From JADCRZ01 sp031399065 (GTDB taxonomy: Bacteria; Bacteroidota; Bacteroidia; Chitinophagales; Chitinophagaceae), in contig JANNOM010000007.1 in NCBI GenBank assembly GCA_031399065.1, positions 1 through 64,000 on the forward strand: a stretch of 64,000 nucleotides of DNA. The letters run 5' to 3'. The notes beneath the pieces are model-generated. The model searched no databases, was not told where the DNA came from, and was given only the letters and a program-made list of their open reading frames with translations. A program made the position numbers and the translations under genes. Positions 43,718 to 53,375 of this stretch are shown here, in pieces. Each line of letters opens with the position of its first letter. The first letter of the stretch is position 1.

Positions 43718-44623
43718 TTAAACCCCAACTGCTAAATCGGCTTTTGATTTCTTCAATATTACATAAAACTCGTGCGCATTTCTTAAAGTATGGTTGATCC
43801 TATCGATTTCCAGATTAATCAGCTTTAATTTATTTAGCAAATCAATAATTTTAATAAAGCTCTGAGGTGTAAAAATACTAACATGTGTGTCAATATATCC
43901 TCCATTATTGTATTGACTAAGCAAACCCTCATAATTATTTAATACGGCTTTTTCATAGTCAATTTCGCCGCTGTTACCACCCCAATGTGCAACAGGATCA
44001 TTATGCGTTGAAAGGGAAACATGTTTTAATATATCCGTGAACCTGGGACGATAATTTTTTTCAAAATATAATTGTAACACATCATAAATATCAGATTCTC
44101 TTTTATAATGATCGAAACAAAATCTTTTGTCGGGTATTATGAGGTATATAGCGCCATCGCTATGAAGTACATTTTGGAGGTTAATTAAAAAGGTAACCAG
44201 GCATGGCATGTGTTCAATATTATGACTTGATACTATGGATTGAAATTTCTCGCTTATTGAGGAATAATCATTATTGACGATTACATACGAAGGTTCAATA
44301 ATATTATCCGTATTTACATTAGAATCGTTTATATAATTACGAATTAATTCTTCTTTAGTAAAAACATCAAGAGAAAAATAATCAGGTGACGTATGATCTA
44401 ACAGGGGGCGTGCAAGTGGTCCTATTTCAAGCACTTTACCTCCTTTAGGAATATTATCTATGAAGTCCATCCTACTGGATATTTTATTATAAGTCCTTCC
44501 TTCATTGATACCATACTCAAAAAAATGATTCTCTAATTCTTCGTCAGTCATCGAACTCAAATCGATATGCGCGCGGTATATACTATGATCGAAACCAGAC
44601 AGCTTTAGATATCTATTTGTCAT
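43718..44623 (-). CDS. Class I SAM-dependent methyltransferase
   Basis: 301 residues. The SAM loop is GGKVLEIGPLARPLL (motif I), with FSLDVFTKEEL as motif II and QSIVSSHNIEHMPCLVTFL as the Methyltransf_11-like motif IV. The first 45 residues (GFDHSIYRAHIDLSSMTDEE) look like the DUF-type SGFDxxxYxxxxPD leader found on glycan-locus proteins. It may methylate a sugar or cap the chain end, which in some ABC-exported glycans sets length. Acceptor unknown. Confidence 0.8.
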   Translation of the reverse strand: MTNRYLKLSGFDHSIYRAHIDLSSMTDEELENHFFEYGINEGRTYNKISSRMDFIDNIPKGGKVLEIGPLARPLLDHTSPDYFSLDVFTKEELIRNYINDSNVNTDNIIEPSYVIVNNDYSSISEKFQSIVSSHNIEHMPCLVTFLINLQNVLHSDGAIYLIIPDKRFCFDHYKRESDIYDVLQLYFEKNYRPRFTDILKHVSLSTHNDPVAHWGGNSGEIDYEKAVLNNYEGLLSQYNNGGYIDTHVSIFTPQSFIKIIDLLNKLKLINLEIDRINHTLRNAHEFYVILKKSKADLAVGV

Positions 44624-44661
44624 AATACTTGAATTAACCTGTGTCAGTTTATTTATACCTA

Positions 44662-47600
44662 CTAACTGCTATTAGAGTTAGCCTTCCATTCATATTTGAC
44701 CCTTGGAGGAAAAGCATACTCAGTCCTGAAAGTATCTATATGAAGATTTGGATTAAAGAACGGATCTCGACCCATTAAAATATCCCATTTTTTCAACATA
44801 TATGCTTGCTCCTTCATAAAACGATCGTACTGATGAATATCTTTATCACTGCCTCTCGACAATGATTCATGATGAAATAATTGTGCGAAGGGAGTCCAAA
44901 TGTTTCTGTATCCCGATTGCTGCACTTTAAGGCAAAAATCAACGTCGTTATATGCTACTTTTAAATTTTCCTCGTCTAATTCTCCAACTAATATGAATAT
45001 ATCTTTCTTAATGGCAAGACATGCGGCTGTCACAGCGCTGTACTGTTGTACCAAATTTAGTTTATTAAAATAACCATTATCGTTTTTTCCTCTTTTTAAG
45101 TAAATATGGTTTCCCGGGCGTCCCTCACTTAAAAATACACCGGCATGCTGAATTTGTCCATTGGGATAATATAATTTTGCACCAACCGCGCCGATTCCTT
45201 CTCTCATGCATTGACTTGCCATCTCAATTAACCAATTCGAATTTATAACTTCAGTATCGTTATTAAGTAAAACGACCACCTCTCCCGAACATTCGTTGAC
45301 TCCTTTATTTACCATTGCGGAAAAATTAAAAGGGAGATCGTATGGATAGACCTTTATACGTGCATCTTCCTGTTGTATTTTTTTATAATACTCGATGGTT
45401 GGCGGTTCTATACTTTTGTTGTCAATTATAATTACTTCGTAATTGTAATATTCAGTTTTTTCAAGGATACTCTTTATGCAAGTATTTAAAATTTCAACTT
45501 TATCTTTCGTTGGTATAATGATCGATACTTTAGGCAGAGTTGATGGAAGTTTCCAGCTAACACGTAATGAATTGTTTAAATTTTTTGATACTATACCATT
45601 TTGTTTTGTCCTTTCTAGATGGTCATTTAGAGCTTTTATCGACGCCTCAAAGGCATAATTTTTATTAGATGAATTAATCGCAGTTGATCCTTCAATCGCT
45701 CTCCAATGATATAGCACATGTGGTATATGAAAAATTTCCTGCGGGTTTAGATATTCAATGCACCGTAAAGCCAAGTCGTAATCCTGACTCCCCTCATAAC
45801 CAACTCTAAAACCACCCACTTTTTCCATCACCGACATTTTGTAAACTCCCAAGTGATTAATCATATTTTGCCCGTAAAAAAGATCTAAGTTCCAGTCAGT
45901 TTTAAAATACGGGTTAAACCGAATTCCGTTTTCATCAATCTTATCTTCGTCACTATAAATTAATTCAAGATCGGGATATCTATTTATGGCACTTGCGACT
46001 TCGTATAATGCATGTTGCGACAACTCATCATCCTGATCCAGCAGTGCAATATAATCACCGTTAGCGATTTCCAACGCACTATTTGATGCTGCACTTATGT
46101 GGCCATTTTGTTGCCTGAATACTACTTTGATTCTTTTATCGGTCTTCATGTATTCCTTCAATAAAAGAATAACCTCGTCTTGAGTAGACTTGTCATCTGC
46201 TATGCATAACTCCCAGTTAGAATAGACTTGGTTCCGAACGGATTCAATAGCTAATTTTAAAAAGTTTACCGGTGCGTTGTATACCGGCATAATTATGGAA
46301 AATAATGGTTTGTACATCAAATTATCGGACATCTCCCTTATATTAATTAAATCGTCTTCCGAGATAGTGTCATACATTGCGCACCATTCAAGATAATTAT
46401 CATGTATCATTATCCCATTATAAATCCGATCTCTCATGCTTTTTTTGACAGCAACCTTTCCCTCTTTAAAATAATCCCTGGTTAAGCTGGTAAAGACATT
46501 TAAGTAACTTTTATCTGGCAAACTGGTCTCCTTATATTTTAAAATGGCCAAGCGCAGTGCAGCCATAGAATTTAATGGCTTTAAGCTAAAATCGTTTATT
46601 ACGAAAACCGCATCGGAAGATGTTGGATCGAACCTCAAAGAAAAAATGTCGGAGGTGACTTTCATGAGACGCTCTATTTTTCCGTTAATGATTGCAGGCA
46701 GATTAAGACAGTCTAATTCGTTAAATCCGTTACCATAATCAAAATAAAGTCGTGGTGTGAATAAAATACCTTTTACCTTTTTCATATCTATAGAAAGCCA
46801 ATACCAACCACTGGCTATTCTTCTATTTTTAATATCAACCAGAAAAAAAGGATCATCCCCTGTTGATATGAATTCATTTTTTGTATTAGAAAGTATAATA
46901 TCGTTAGCAGGCAATAACTTATAAGAATAGGTAGAGGAGAATTCATCCGATTGCTGTGATTTCGTCTCTAGTTTTTTTTTTACTTTTATTTTTTCCTTTA
47001 AAACGCCCAAAATACTTCTATTTTCATAAGTAGCTTTATACCATTGGATGGTCTTTTGGAAATATTCTATCTTATTAAATTGATTTTTTTCATTAATGCG
47101 TTGTTCAATTAATTCCACTTTATTTTTCTCTAAGAATACTGCAGCGGAGAGCATTTCATTCATGAGTGGATTTTGCTTATTTATTTCATAACCAGAACGC
47201 GTTAATAGTGTTTTAACCTGTTCATTCATTTTATTAGCGCTCGAAGTTAACTCTTGAACGCTTGCTTCAGCGATCCTTAACTTACTTTTTAGGGTTTCAT
47301 TTGTCTCCTCCAAATAACGATTTTTACTAGTTAAGGCAGTATTATCTTCTAATAACTTCTCATTGGCTTTTTGTGTCTCTAAAGCAGTATAAAATCGGGA
47401 TTGCAGGAAAAACCCTTTATCGAAGAAGATATTTTTTAAAAATGAATAATATGTTGCTGAGTTGTATGGTTGAAATAAAATCTTTAATTCTTCTTGGATC
47501 ACTTCACCGATTGCAACAACTCCAAGCCCGTGACCGAAGTCAAACTGAAAATGAGCATATTTTTCCTTTAGTTCATTCCAAAGCTGAAATACCCCGAAGT

Positions 47601-48102
47601 CCCTTTCTCTTACGTTAATATCATGCAAAATAACTAAAGCGTTTGAAGAGAGTTTAGGCAGCCAATTATAGAAATCGTGCTTTACCGCTTCGTACGTATG
47701 TAGACCATCTATGTGTAACAATTCTACAGATCCATCTATAAAATAATTTTTTGCATCGTCGAACGTAGATTTTATCAAGGTGGAGAATCCTGAATATTTG
47801 CTGGAATTATAACTAACAACGTTATCGTAGATACGGCTATCATAAAACCCTGCATGCTCATCACCTTGCCAGGTATCTATACCATAACAGGTAGTATTTA
47901 AATTCATTGTTTTGATCGCCTGACAAAAAGAAAAATAGGAAACTCCGTTATGCACTCCCAATTCAACAATCATCTTAGGCTTAAACGTTTCCACTAACCA
48001 AAATGCAAAGGGGATATGCTCAATCCATGCTGATATTTCCAGATAATCGGGGGACCAGAAAAATGATTTCTTATCAACAATACTAGCAGTCAGGTCTTCC
48101 AT
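44662..48102 (-). CDS. Methyltransferase - coiled coil - double GT2 fusion protein
   Basis: 1146 residues in one frame. Residues about 35-165 are a class I methyltransferase of the Methyltransf_24 type (MIVELGVHNGVSYFSFCQAI, CYGIDTWQGDEH, VELLHIDGLHTYEAVKHDF). Residues about 235-365 are coiled coil ending in WYKATYENRSILGVLKEK. Residues 390-560 are a beta-rich linker. Two GT2 domains follow: one near 595-800 (FSIIMPVYNAPVNFLKLAIE, IYSDEDKID) and one near 855-1100 (VSIIIPTKDKVEILNTCI, VVLLNNDTEV). The layout is that of a chain-length regulated polymerase: transferases build the chain, a methyltransferase caps it and the coiled coil may act as a spacer. Function is inference from domain order. 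Confidence 0.88.
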   Translation of the reverse strand: MEDLTASIVDKKSFFWSPDYLEISAWIEHIPFAFWLVETFKPKMIVELGVHNGVSYFSFCQAIKTMNLNTTCYGIDTWQGDEHAGFYDSRIYDNVVSYNSSKYSGFSTLIKSTFDDAKNYFIDGSVELLHIDGLHTYEAVKHDFYNWLPKLSSNALVILHDINVRERDFGVFQLWNELKEKYAHFQFDFGHGLGVVAIGEVIQEELKILFQPYNSATYYSFLKNIFFDKGFFLQSRFYTALETQKANEKLLEDNTALTSKNRYLEETNETLKSKLRIAEASVQELTSSANKMNEQVKTLLTRSGYEINKQNPLMNEMLSAAVFLEKNKVELIEQRINEKNQFNKIEYFQKTIQWYKATYENRSILGVLKEKIKVKKKLETKSQQSDEFSSTYSYKLLPANDIILSNTKNEFISTGDDPFFLVDIKNRRIASGWYWLSIDMKKVKGILFTPRLYFDYGNGFNELDCLNLPAIINGKIERLMKVTSDIFSLRFDPTSSDAVFVINDFSLKPLNSMAALRLAILKYKETSLPDKSYLNVFTSLTRDYFKEGKVAVKKSMRDRIYNGIMIHDNYLEWCAMYDTISEDDLINIREMSDNLMYKPLFSIIMPVYNAPVNFLKLAIESVRNQVYSNWELCIADDKSTQDEVILLLKEYMKTDKRIKVVFRQQNGHISAASNSALEIANGDYIALLDQDDELSQHALYEVASAINRYPDLELIYSDEDKIDENGIRFNPYFKTDWNLDLFYGQNMINHLGVYKMSVMEKVGGFRVGYEGSQDYDLALRCIEYLNPQEIFHIPHVLYHWRAIEGSTAINSSNKNYAFEASIKALNDHLERTKQNGIVSKNLNNSLRVSWKLPSTLPKVSIIIPTKDKVEILNTCIKSILEKTEYYNYEVIIIDNKSIEPPTIEYYKKIQQEDARIKVYPYDLPFNFSAMVNKGVNECSGEVVVLLNNDTEVINSNWLIEMASQCMREGIGAVGAKLYYPNGQIQHAGVFLSEGRPGNHIYLKRGKNDNGYFNKLNLVQQYSAVTAACLAIKKDIFILVGELDEENLKVAYNDVDFCLKVQQSGYRNIWTPFAQLFHHESLSRGSDKDIHQYDRFMKEQAYMLKKWDILMGRDPFFNPNLHIDTFRTEYAFPPRVKYEWKANSNSS

Positions 48103-48142
48103 TCAAACGATTAATTTATTTTGACTTGTTAATTTCCTAAAA

Positions 48143-48499
48143 CTATTTATTTGATAAGTATCTCATTTTATCTTTCAGCACTCCAAACAAACTCCTCTGC
48201 TCATAAGTCCTCTTATACCATTCCACATCCTGGTTCAGCCTCGCTACATCGCCAAGCAACTTATCGACCAACTGCTTTTTGCCTTCGGCTACCTGCTTTA
48301 CTGCCTGCAGTTCCACCTGGGCGGCGGACAGTTGCTGCTTCAGCTCGTCGCGCTGCCGTATCAGCGATTCGATGGCTTCCGATTGCTGGCGGATACCGTG
48401 GTTCTTTAATTCCAGCTCCCTTTCTATAAATTCCCGAATATGCGCCAGGGCTTCCTGTATGGATTCTTCGGAGATGATATTTTGCGGGTGGTGGCTCAT
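48143..48499 (-). CDS. Small coiled-coil protein
   Basis: 118 residues, almost wholly helical, with heptad-like Leu/Gln/Glu spacing from residue 20 to 90. It ends in WYKRTYEQRSLFGVLKDKM, nearly the same as the element that closes the coiled coil of the 1146-residue fusion encoded next (WYKATYENRSILGVLKEK). It may form mixed coiled coils with that protein or be a separated copy of its module. Base composition is richer in GC than the fusion gene, so the two are not a recent duplication. It sits between a GT4 gene (11-base gap) and the fusion (40-base gap). Confidence 0.7.
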   Translation of the reverse strand: MSHHPQNIISEESIQEALAHIREFIERELELKNHGIRQQSEAIESLIRQRDELKQQLSAAQVELQAVKQVAEGKKQLVDKLLGDVARLNQDVEWYKRTYEQRSLFGVLKDKMRYLSNK

Positions 48500-48510
48500 A
48501 AGATGATGAA

Positions 48511-49611
48511 TCAGGCAACAGCCATTTTTTTACCGGATAAATAAAGATTTTTATATTGCTGCTGGGTGGTTTCTATATGGAAAGTGCTCTTACAATACGT
48601 GGCGGAATGCATGCCCATAATATCCAGCATACTGAGATTATTGTAGTATTGCATGATGCTTACTATGGCCTGGTAAGGCTGCTGGAAAAGGCTGCCATTA
48701 GCCCCCTTCATTACCATATCCCTGTTGCCTACGCAATCGCTTAGTAGTACCGGCTTGCTCAGCGAAAGGGCTTCCAGCACGGAGAACGACAGTCCTTCAA
48801 ACCGCGAGGTGGACAGGTACACGTCGGCCGACTGAACATAACGCAGCGCTTCGGCAGGGGTTAGCCAGCCGGTGATATGGATGTTGCTGGCGGTTAGTAC
48901 GGCGTTATCGGGACCGTCGCCTACCCAGATAAACTCGAACTGGTCGAGGTCCTGAAAGTAGGTCGCGATTTGGTTGAACAGAGAAGGGTTCTTTTGATCG
49001 AGTATGCGACCGCTGGTGAGTACCCGGAACTTTGATTTTGGCATCGGTTCCTGCGCCACACTTAAAAACTCGGGAGTAATGCCATTGTTGATGGTAATGG
49101 CGCGTATGCCGGCTTCCTGGTAGGCCTCCTGTTCAGATTGTGAACAACATACTACCTGGCCCCCGAACAGGCTGCCGAGTTTTTCCAGTTGTTTATATAT
49201 GAAATTGGTGACTTCGTTACTGGAAACAAGAAAGGGGGCCCCGTTGGGCGTATACACTACTTTTTCGATGTGAAGCAGGCGGCAAACGATTCGGCCTATA
49301 AACCCGCTCTTGGACGAATGCAGGTGTACTGCATCGAGCATATTGTTTCTTTTAAGTCCTTTTAATATGGCATGAAGCTGAAAAAAAGCGGCCAGGTCTT
49401 TAACGGGGTGCAGACTGCGCTGTACCGATCTCCAGCGGAGAAAACGGACATTGTTGCGGGGAAAGTCTTTTCTTAAGGATTTAAATGTATTTACCTCGGG
49501 TCGTTCACCATACACGATGATGTGCAAATCGTCGGGCATGTGCTGCACAAGCGATTTAACGAATACGGCGATGCCGCCGGCAAATGCTTCAACTACATGT
49601 ACGATGGTCAT
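48511..49611 (-). CDS. Glycosyltransferase family 4
   Basis: 366 residues, GT-B fold. The N-terminal MTIVHVVEAFAGGIAVFVKS has the glycine loop of GT4 enzymes acting on lipid-linked acceptors. The C-terminal domain shows VLTSGRILDQKNPSLFNQIA, WVGDGPDNAVL, and the donor-site STSRFEGLSFSVLEALSLSK with the conserved EGLS...E. Together with the neighbouring GT2 it would extend the glycan. Base composition here resembles the core genome more than the 39-48 kb stretch. Confidence 0.9.
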   Translation of the reverse strand: MTIVHVVEAFAGGIAVFVKSLVQHMPDDLHIIVYGERPEVNTFKSLRKDFPRNNVRFLRWRSVQRSLHPVKDLAAFFQLHAILKGLKRNNMLDAVHLHSSKSGFIGRIVCRLLHIEKVVYTPNGAPFLVSSNEVTNFIYKQLEKLGSLFGGQVVCCSQSEQEAYQEAGIRAITINNGITPEFLSVAQEPMPKSKFRVLTSGRILDQKNPSLFNQIATYFQDLDQFEFIWVGDGPDNAVLTASNIHITGWLTPAEALRYVQSADVYLSTSRFEGLSFSVLEALSLSKPVLLSDCVGNRDMVMKGANGSLFQQPYQAIVSIMQYYNNLSMLDIMGMHSATYCKSTFHIETTQQQYKNLYLSGKKMAVA

Positions 49612-49652
49612 AGATGGTTTTATCGTAATTGAATGTTATCAAATACTAAAGA

Positions 49653-50471
49653 TTATTGTTTATATAAAAACTTCTTGGTGTTCAGGATCAGTGAATAGGG
49701 CATAGCCAGTAAAACCCATAACTTTAAGACCCCAATGGATGTCAAAAGTTTATTATGACTGAACTGTTTTATTACCTTTATCCGGCTCCTCAATTGCTCG
49801 GTACGGTTGGTCAGTGAAATGCCTTTCGGGTTGATTTCGCAGGTAACCAGGGGCTCCGGGATAATGGCCCCTTTGCCACCCTGGAGTATGGTATAGAAAA
49901 AACCATAGTCTTCGGCATGAGGGAAATCGGACGGGTAATTTTCTACCATCGCAGATTTTCTCCACATCACGCTGGGATGAATAAACATGTTACGGAAATT
50001 CATTCCGCGGTAAATGCTTTGGTGACGGGTGGGCGTTTTGTAGAGGTAGCGCGTGCCGGTGGAATAATTTTTAAAATAACACCAGCTTCCGGTAATGTTG
50101 ATCTCGGGCTGCTGATCCAGGAGCTGAACCTGTTTAATAAATCGCTCTTCACTACAGGTGTCTCCGCAATCGAGCCTGGCAATATAGCGGGTATTGATGT
50201 TCTTGTTGATCCATCGCAAGCCCTCGTTAAGTGCGTTGGTAATGCCTTTATTGAGCGGAAGCCTTACGATGTCAATGGAATAATCTCCCGGAATATCACC
50301 CGCGAAATCATCCCGCCCGAAAGACTGGGTGCTTCCGTCGTCTACGATCAATATGGAAAAACGATAACCGGGATAGTGAACACTTTGCAGGGAAGTCAGA
50401 AGGCCCTGGAAATTGTTATAACAAGGTATTAGCAGAACAAAGTCTAAGGGTATATAATAAGATTTGTTCAT
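49653..50471 (-). CDS. Glycosyltransferase family 2
   Basis: 272 residues, GT-A fold. VLLIPCYNNFQGLLTSLQSV opens the domain, ILIVDDGSTQSFG is the nucleotide-binding Asp region, and RYIARLDCGDTCSEERFIKQ carries the metal-binding D-x-D equivalent (DCGD). HAEDYGFFYTIL is the catalytic-base ED region. The C-terminal hydrophobic helix (LWVLLAMPYSLILN) suggests membrane association. First gene of the minus-strand glycan unit; its promoter should lie in the gap to the right. Confidence 0.9.
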   Translation of the reverse strand: MNKSYYIPLDFVLLIPCYNNFQGLLTSLQSVHYPGYRFSILIVDDGSTQSFGRDDFAGDIPGDYSIDIVRLPLNKGITNALNEGLRWINKNINTRYIARLDCGDTCSEERFIKQVQLLDQQPEINITGSWCYFKNYSTGTRYLYKTPTRHQSIYRGMNFRNMFIHPSVMWRKSAMVENYPSDFPHAEDYGFFYTILQGGKGAIIPEPLVTCEINPKGISLTNRTEQLRSRIKVIKQFSHNKLLTSIGVLKLWVLLAMPYSLILNTKKFLYKQ

Positions 50472-50774
50472 AGACTGGGTATTAGCTGCGAAGATAATGA
50501 ATAGTTTAATATATGAATTCTATTATGCAAGAGGGGGTGTTTATATGTTTGTAATTAAGAGAATACCCGACAAGAAAATGACATATAAAACTACGGGTGA
50601 CACCATATACCGAAAAAACGTTGCAAACTATGAGTAATTATTAAATTGATACGTTACAGGGAACGTTGCCAAACAATATCGTTAATCTGCCATTATTCTG
50701 TAAACTTGCACTTTTTATTAGTAACGGGAACATTTGGATTGCCTGAACTGTTGGATTTAAACTTAATGAAATAA
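50472..50774. other. Divergent intergenic gap
   Basis: 303 bases between the GT2 gene (minus) and the MsbA-like gene (plus). No exact TAnnTTTG box, hairpin or repeat was found. The plus-strand stretch TTTGGATTGCCTG near 50730 could be a -33 element, but the matching -7 box is unclear. Frames of up to 60 codons here show no recognisable protein. Confidence 0.4.
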
Positions 50775-52577
50775 ATGAAAATACTGATCTATTACCTGAA
50801 ACCTTATAAATGGCTGGTAGCACTCACCATGCTGCTGGCAGCACTCAACACGGGGTTTTCTCTGCTCGACCCTATCATATTCGGGAAACTGGTGAACCTG
50901 GCAAACGAATACGTTCAGTCCATCCGCAATAATAGCCGGTTAACGGAAGAGCGTTTTTATTGGTCATGGAGCTGGACTTCGCCCGGGGTTTTGTTCCTAT
51001 TACTCTGTTCTATAGGCGTAGCCATGATAAGCCGCATCGCCAAGAATTTCCAGGATTATTTTCTAAGCGTGATCATCCAGAAGTTTGGCGCCAAAGTATT
51101 TACCGATGGGTTGCAGCACGCAATGAAACTGCCTTTCCAGGAGTTCGAGGACCAGCGAAGTGGTGAAACGCTGAGTGTACTTCAAAAAGTAAGGTCGGAT
51201 ACGGAGCGGTTTATGACCTATTTTATCAATATACTTTTCGGCGTGCTGGTAGGGGTGCTTTTCGTATGCATCTATGCCGGGTTCTTTATTACCTGGACGG
51301 TTCCTGTCGCCTACCTCGCGGGCATCATACTGCTGACTGCCATTACGAACCTGCTAAGCAAAAAGATAAAAACGATCCAGAAAGTGATTGTGTCGCAAAC
51401 TACCTCGCTGGCAGGCTCTACTACAGAATCGTTAAGGAATATAGAACTGGTAAAAAGCCTGGGGCTTACCAACCAGGAAGTGCAGCGGCTCAATAAAAAT
51501 ACCTATAAAATACTTGGACTGGAACTTACCAAAGTGAAGCGCATCCGCAGTATCAGTTTTATACAGGGTACTTTCGTAAATACGCTGCGCCAGGTAATCC
51601 TTTTTATACTAATGTACCTGATCTTCAAAGATCAGATGGACGCGGGGCAACTGGTTACGATGCAGATATTTTCCTTCTTCGTTTTCGGGCCCCTGCAGGA
51701 GATAGGAAATATCATTTTATCGTACCGGGAAGCGGAAGCCTCTCTCAATAACTTCAATACGCTGATGAACAAAGCTCCGGAAAAGCAGCCGGACAACCCG
51801 GTACACCTGGGACAAATAGAGGAACTGGCCTTTCAGTCGGTAGTGTTCCAGCATCAGACGGCGTCTCAGAAAGCGATAGACAATATCAGCTTCCGGGTAA
51901 AAGTGGGAGAGACCATTGCCTTTGCCGGGCCTTCCGGTTCCGGAAAAACCACTCTCATGAAACTGCTTGTGGGTCTTTACCGGCCGCAGTTGGGTAAAAT
52001 TCTGTATAATGGCATCGACGAAACGTCCATCAACTTCGAGGATCTGCGTAACCAGATCGGCTTCGTGACGCAGGATACCCAGCTTTTTTCAGGTACTATC
52101 CGCGAGAACCTCACCTTCGTAAATGGCAATGCCACTGAGGAGGATATTCGGGATGCGCTGGACAAAGCCGCCTGTTTTAACCTGCTGGAGCGTGCGGAAA
52201 AGGGACTGGATACCATGATCGGGGAAGGTGGCCTTAAATTATCGGGTGGTGAAAAACAACGGCTTTCGATTGCGAGGGCCTTGCTGCGCAAACCCAGGTT
52301 ACTTATCTTCGATGAAGCCACTTCCGCGCTGGATTCTTTAACGGAAGAAGAAATATCTTCCACCATTCGATCCATTTCTTCAGAAAGAAACCAGATCACT
52401 ATCATGATCGCGCACCGGCTGTCGACCATTATGCATGCAGACAGGATATATGTGCTGGAAAAAGGGGAAGTGGAAGAAACGGGTACGCACGACGACCTGC
52501 TGGCAGCCAAGGGGCTTTATTACGCCATGTGGAGGCAGCAGATCGGAGAAAGAAAACTGAGTGCTATTGGCAGTTAA
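50775..52577 (+). CDS. ABC exporter, fused permease-ATPase (MsbA-like)
   Basis: 600 residues. Six transmembrane helices occupy residues 1-320, and the nucleotide-binding domain spans 350-585. Walker A is GPSGSGKTTLMKLL, Q-loop IGFVTQDTQLFSG, signature LSGGEKQRLSIARALL, Walker B LLIFDEATSALDS, and the switch His is in IAHRLSTI. Half-transporter of the lipid/peptide exporter class that works as a homodimer; an MsbA-like lipid A or lipid-linked glycan flippase fits the neighbourhood. It is followed after 32 bases by a WaaE-like transferase, supporting an LPS role. Substrate not determinable from sequence. Confidence 0.92.
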   Translation: MKILIYYLKPYKWLVALTMLLAALNTGFSLLDPIIFGKLVNLANEYVQSIRNNSRLTEERFYWSWSWTSPGVLFLLLCSIGVAMISRIAKNFQDYFLSVIIQKFGAKVFTDGLQHAMKLPFQEFEDQRSGETLSVLQKVRSDTERFMTYFINILFGVLVGVLFVCIYAGFFITWTVPVAYLAGIILLTAITNLLSKKIKTIQKVIVSQTTSLAGSTTESLRNIELVKSLGLTNQEVQRLNKNTYKILGLELTKVKRIRSISFIQGTFVNTLRQVILFILMYLIFKDQMDAGQLVTMQIFSFFVFGPLQEIGNIILSYREAEASLNNFNTLMNKAPEKQPDNPVHLGQIEELAFQSVVFQHQTASQKAIDNISFRVKVGETIAFAGPSGSGKTTLMKLLVGLYRPQLGKILYNGIDETSINFEDLRNQIGFVTQDTQLFSGTIRENLTFVNGNATEEDIRDALDKAACFNLLERAEKGLDTMIGEGGLKLSGGEKQRLSIARALLRKPRLLIFDEATSALDSLTEEEISSTIRSISSERNQITIMIAHRLSTIMHADRIYVLEKGEVEETGTHDDLLAAKGLYYAMWRQQIGERKLSAIGS

Positions 52578-52609
52578 ATTATATCAATAACCCGATAACA
52601 GCATTATTT

Positions 52610-53371
52610 ATGAGCAGCGGCCAGATTTCTGTTGTAATTATTACTTTCAACGAAGAAGGCAATATCGCCCGCTGCATAGATTCGGTAAAAGCGATAGCGG
52701 ATGAAATAATAGTGCTCGATTCCTTTTCTACAGATGATACGGTGCATATTGCAAAGCAGCGGGGGGCCATCGTAACACAACATATATTTGAAGGCCATAT
52801 AGAACAGAAAAACCGTGCGCTGGAGATAGCCACGCATTCGTACGTATTGAGCCTGGATGCAGACGAAGCACTGGACGAAACCCTACTGAACGCCATCTTA
52901 CAGGAAAAAAAAGCACTGCATCATAAGGCTTATTCCATGAACCGGTGCGCCCATTATTGCGGAAAGTTTATTTATCACGGGCTTTGGTATCCCGATAAAA
53001 AATTAAGACTGTTCGATAAACGGATAGCCACTTGGGGGGGTATGAACCCACACGATAAGATAGTGTTAAATGAACAGACACCGGTAAAGCACTTACCCGG
53101 CGACATCCTCCATTATACTTACAATACGGTGGAGGAGCATATTCTGCAGAGTAACAAGTTCAGTACCATATCGGCAGAAGTACTTTACCGGAAAGGAAAA
53201 AAAGGAAGTCTTTTAAAAATACTCATCAGCCCTTTATGGGCATTTATCAACGGGTATATATTGCGGATGGGATTTCTCGATGGCAGATACGGGTTTATCA
53301 TCGCCATCAACTATGCACACCAGACATTCCAGAAATACGTCAAACTCGCGCTGCTCCGGGAAGAAAAGTAA
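52610..53371 (+). CDS. Glycosyltransferase family 2, LPS core (WaaE/KdtX-like)
   Basis: 253 residues from ATG 52610 (MSSGQISVVIITFNEEGNIA); the frame extends further left over the end of the transporter gene, but that part is not family-like. Motifs: CIDSVKAIADEIIVLDSFST, AIVTQHIFEGHIEQKNRALE, VLSLDADEALDE (DxD), and the W-Y-P-D-x-K block GLWYPDKKLRLFDKR seen in the WaaE/KdtX group that adds a hexose to the inner core. The C-terminal hydrophobic segment after LPGDILHYTYNTVEEHI also fits. Ends 4 bases from the convergent histidine kinase gene. Confidence 0.88.
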   Translation: MSSGQISVVIITFNEEGNIARCIDSVKAIADEIIVLDSFSTDDTVHIAKQRGAIVTQHIFEGHIEQKNRALEIATHSYVLSLDADEALDETLLNAILQEKKALHHKAYSMNRCAHYCGKFIYHGLWYPDKKLRLFDKRIATWGGMNPHDKIVLNEQTPVKHLPGDILHYTYNTVEEHILQSNKFSTISAEVLYRKGKKGSLLKILISPLWAFINGYILRMGFLDGRYGFIIAINYAHQTFQKYVKLALLREEK

Positions 53372-53375
53372 GATA

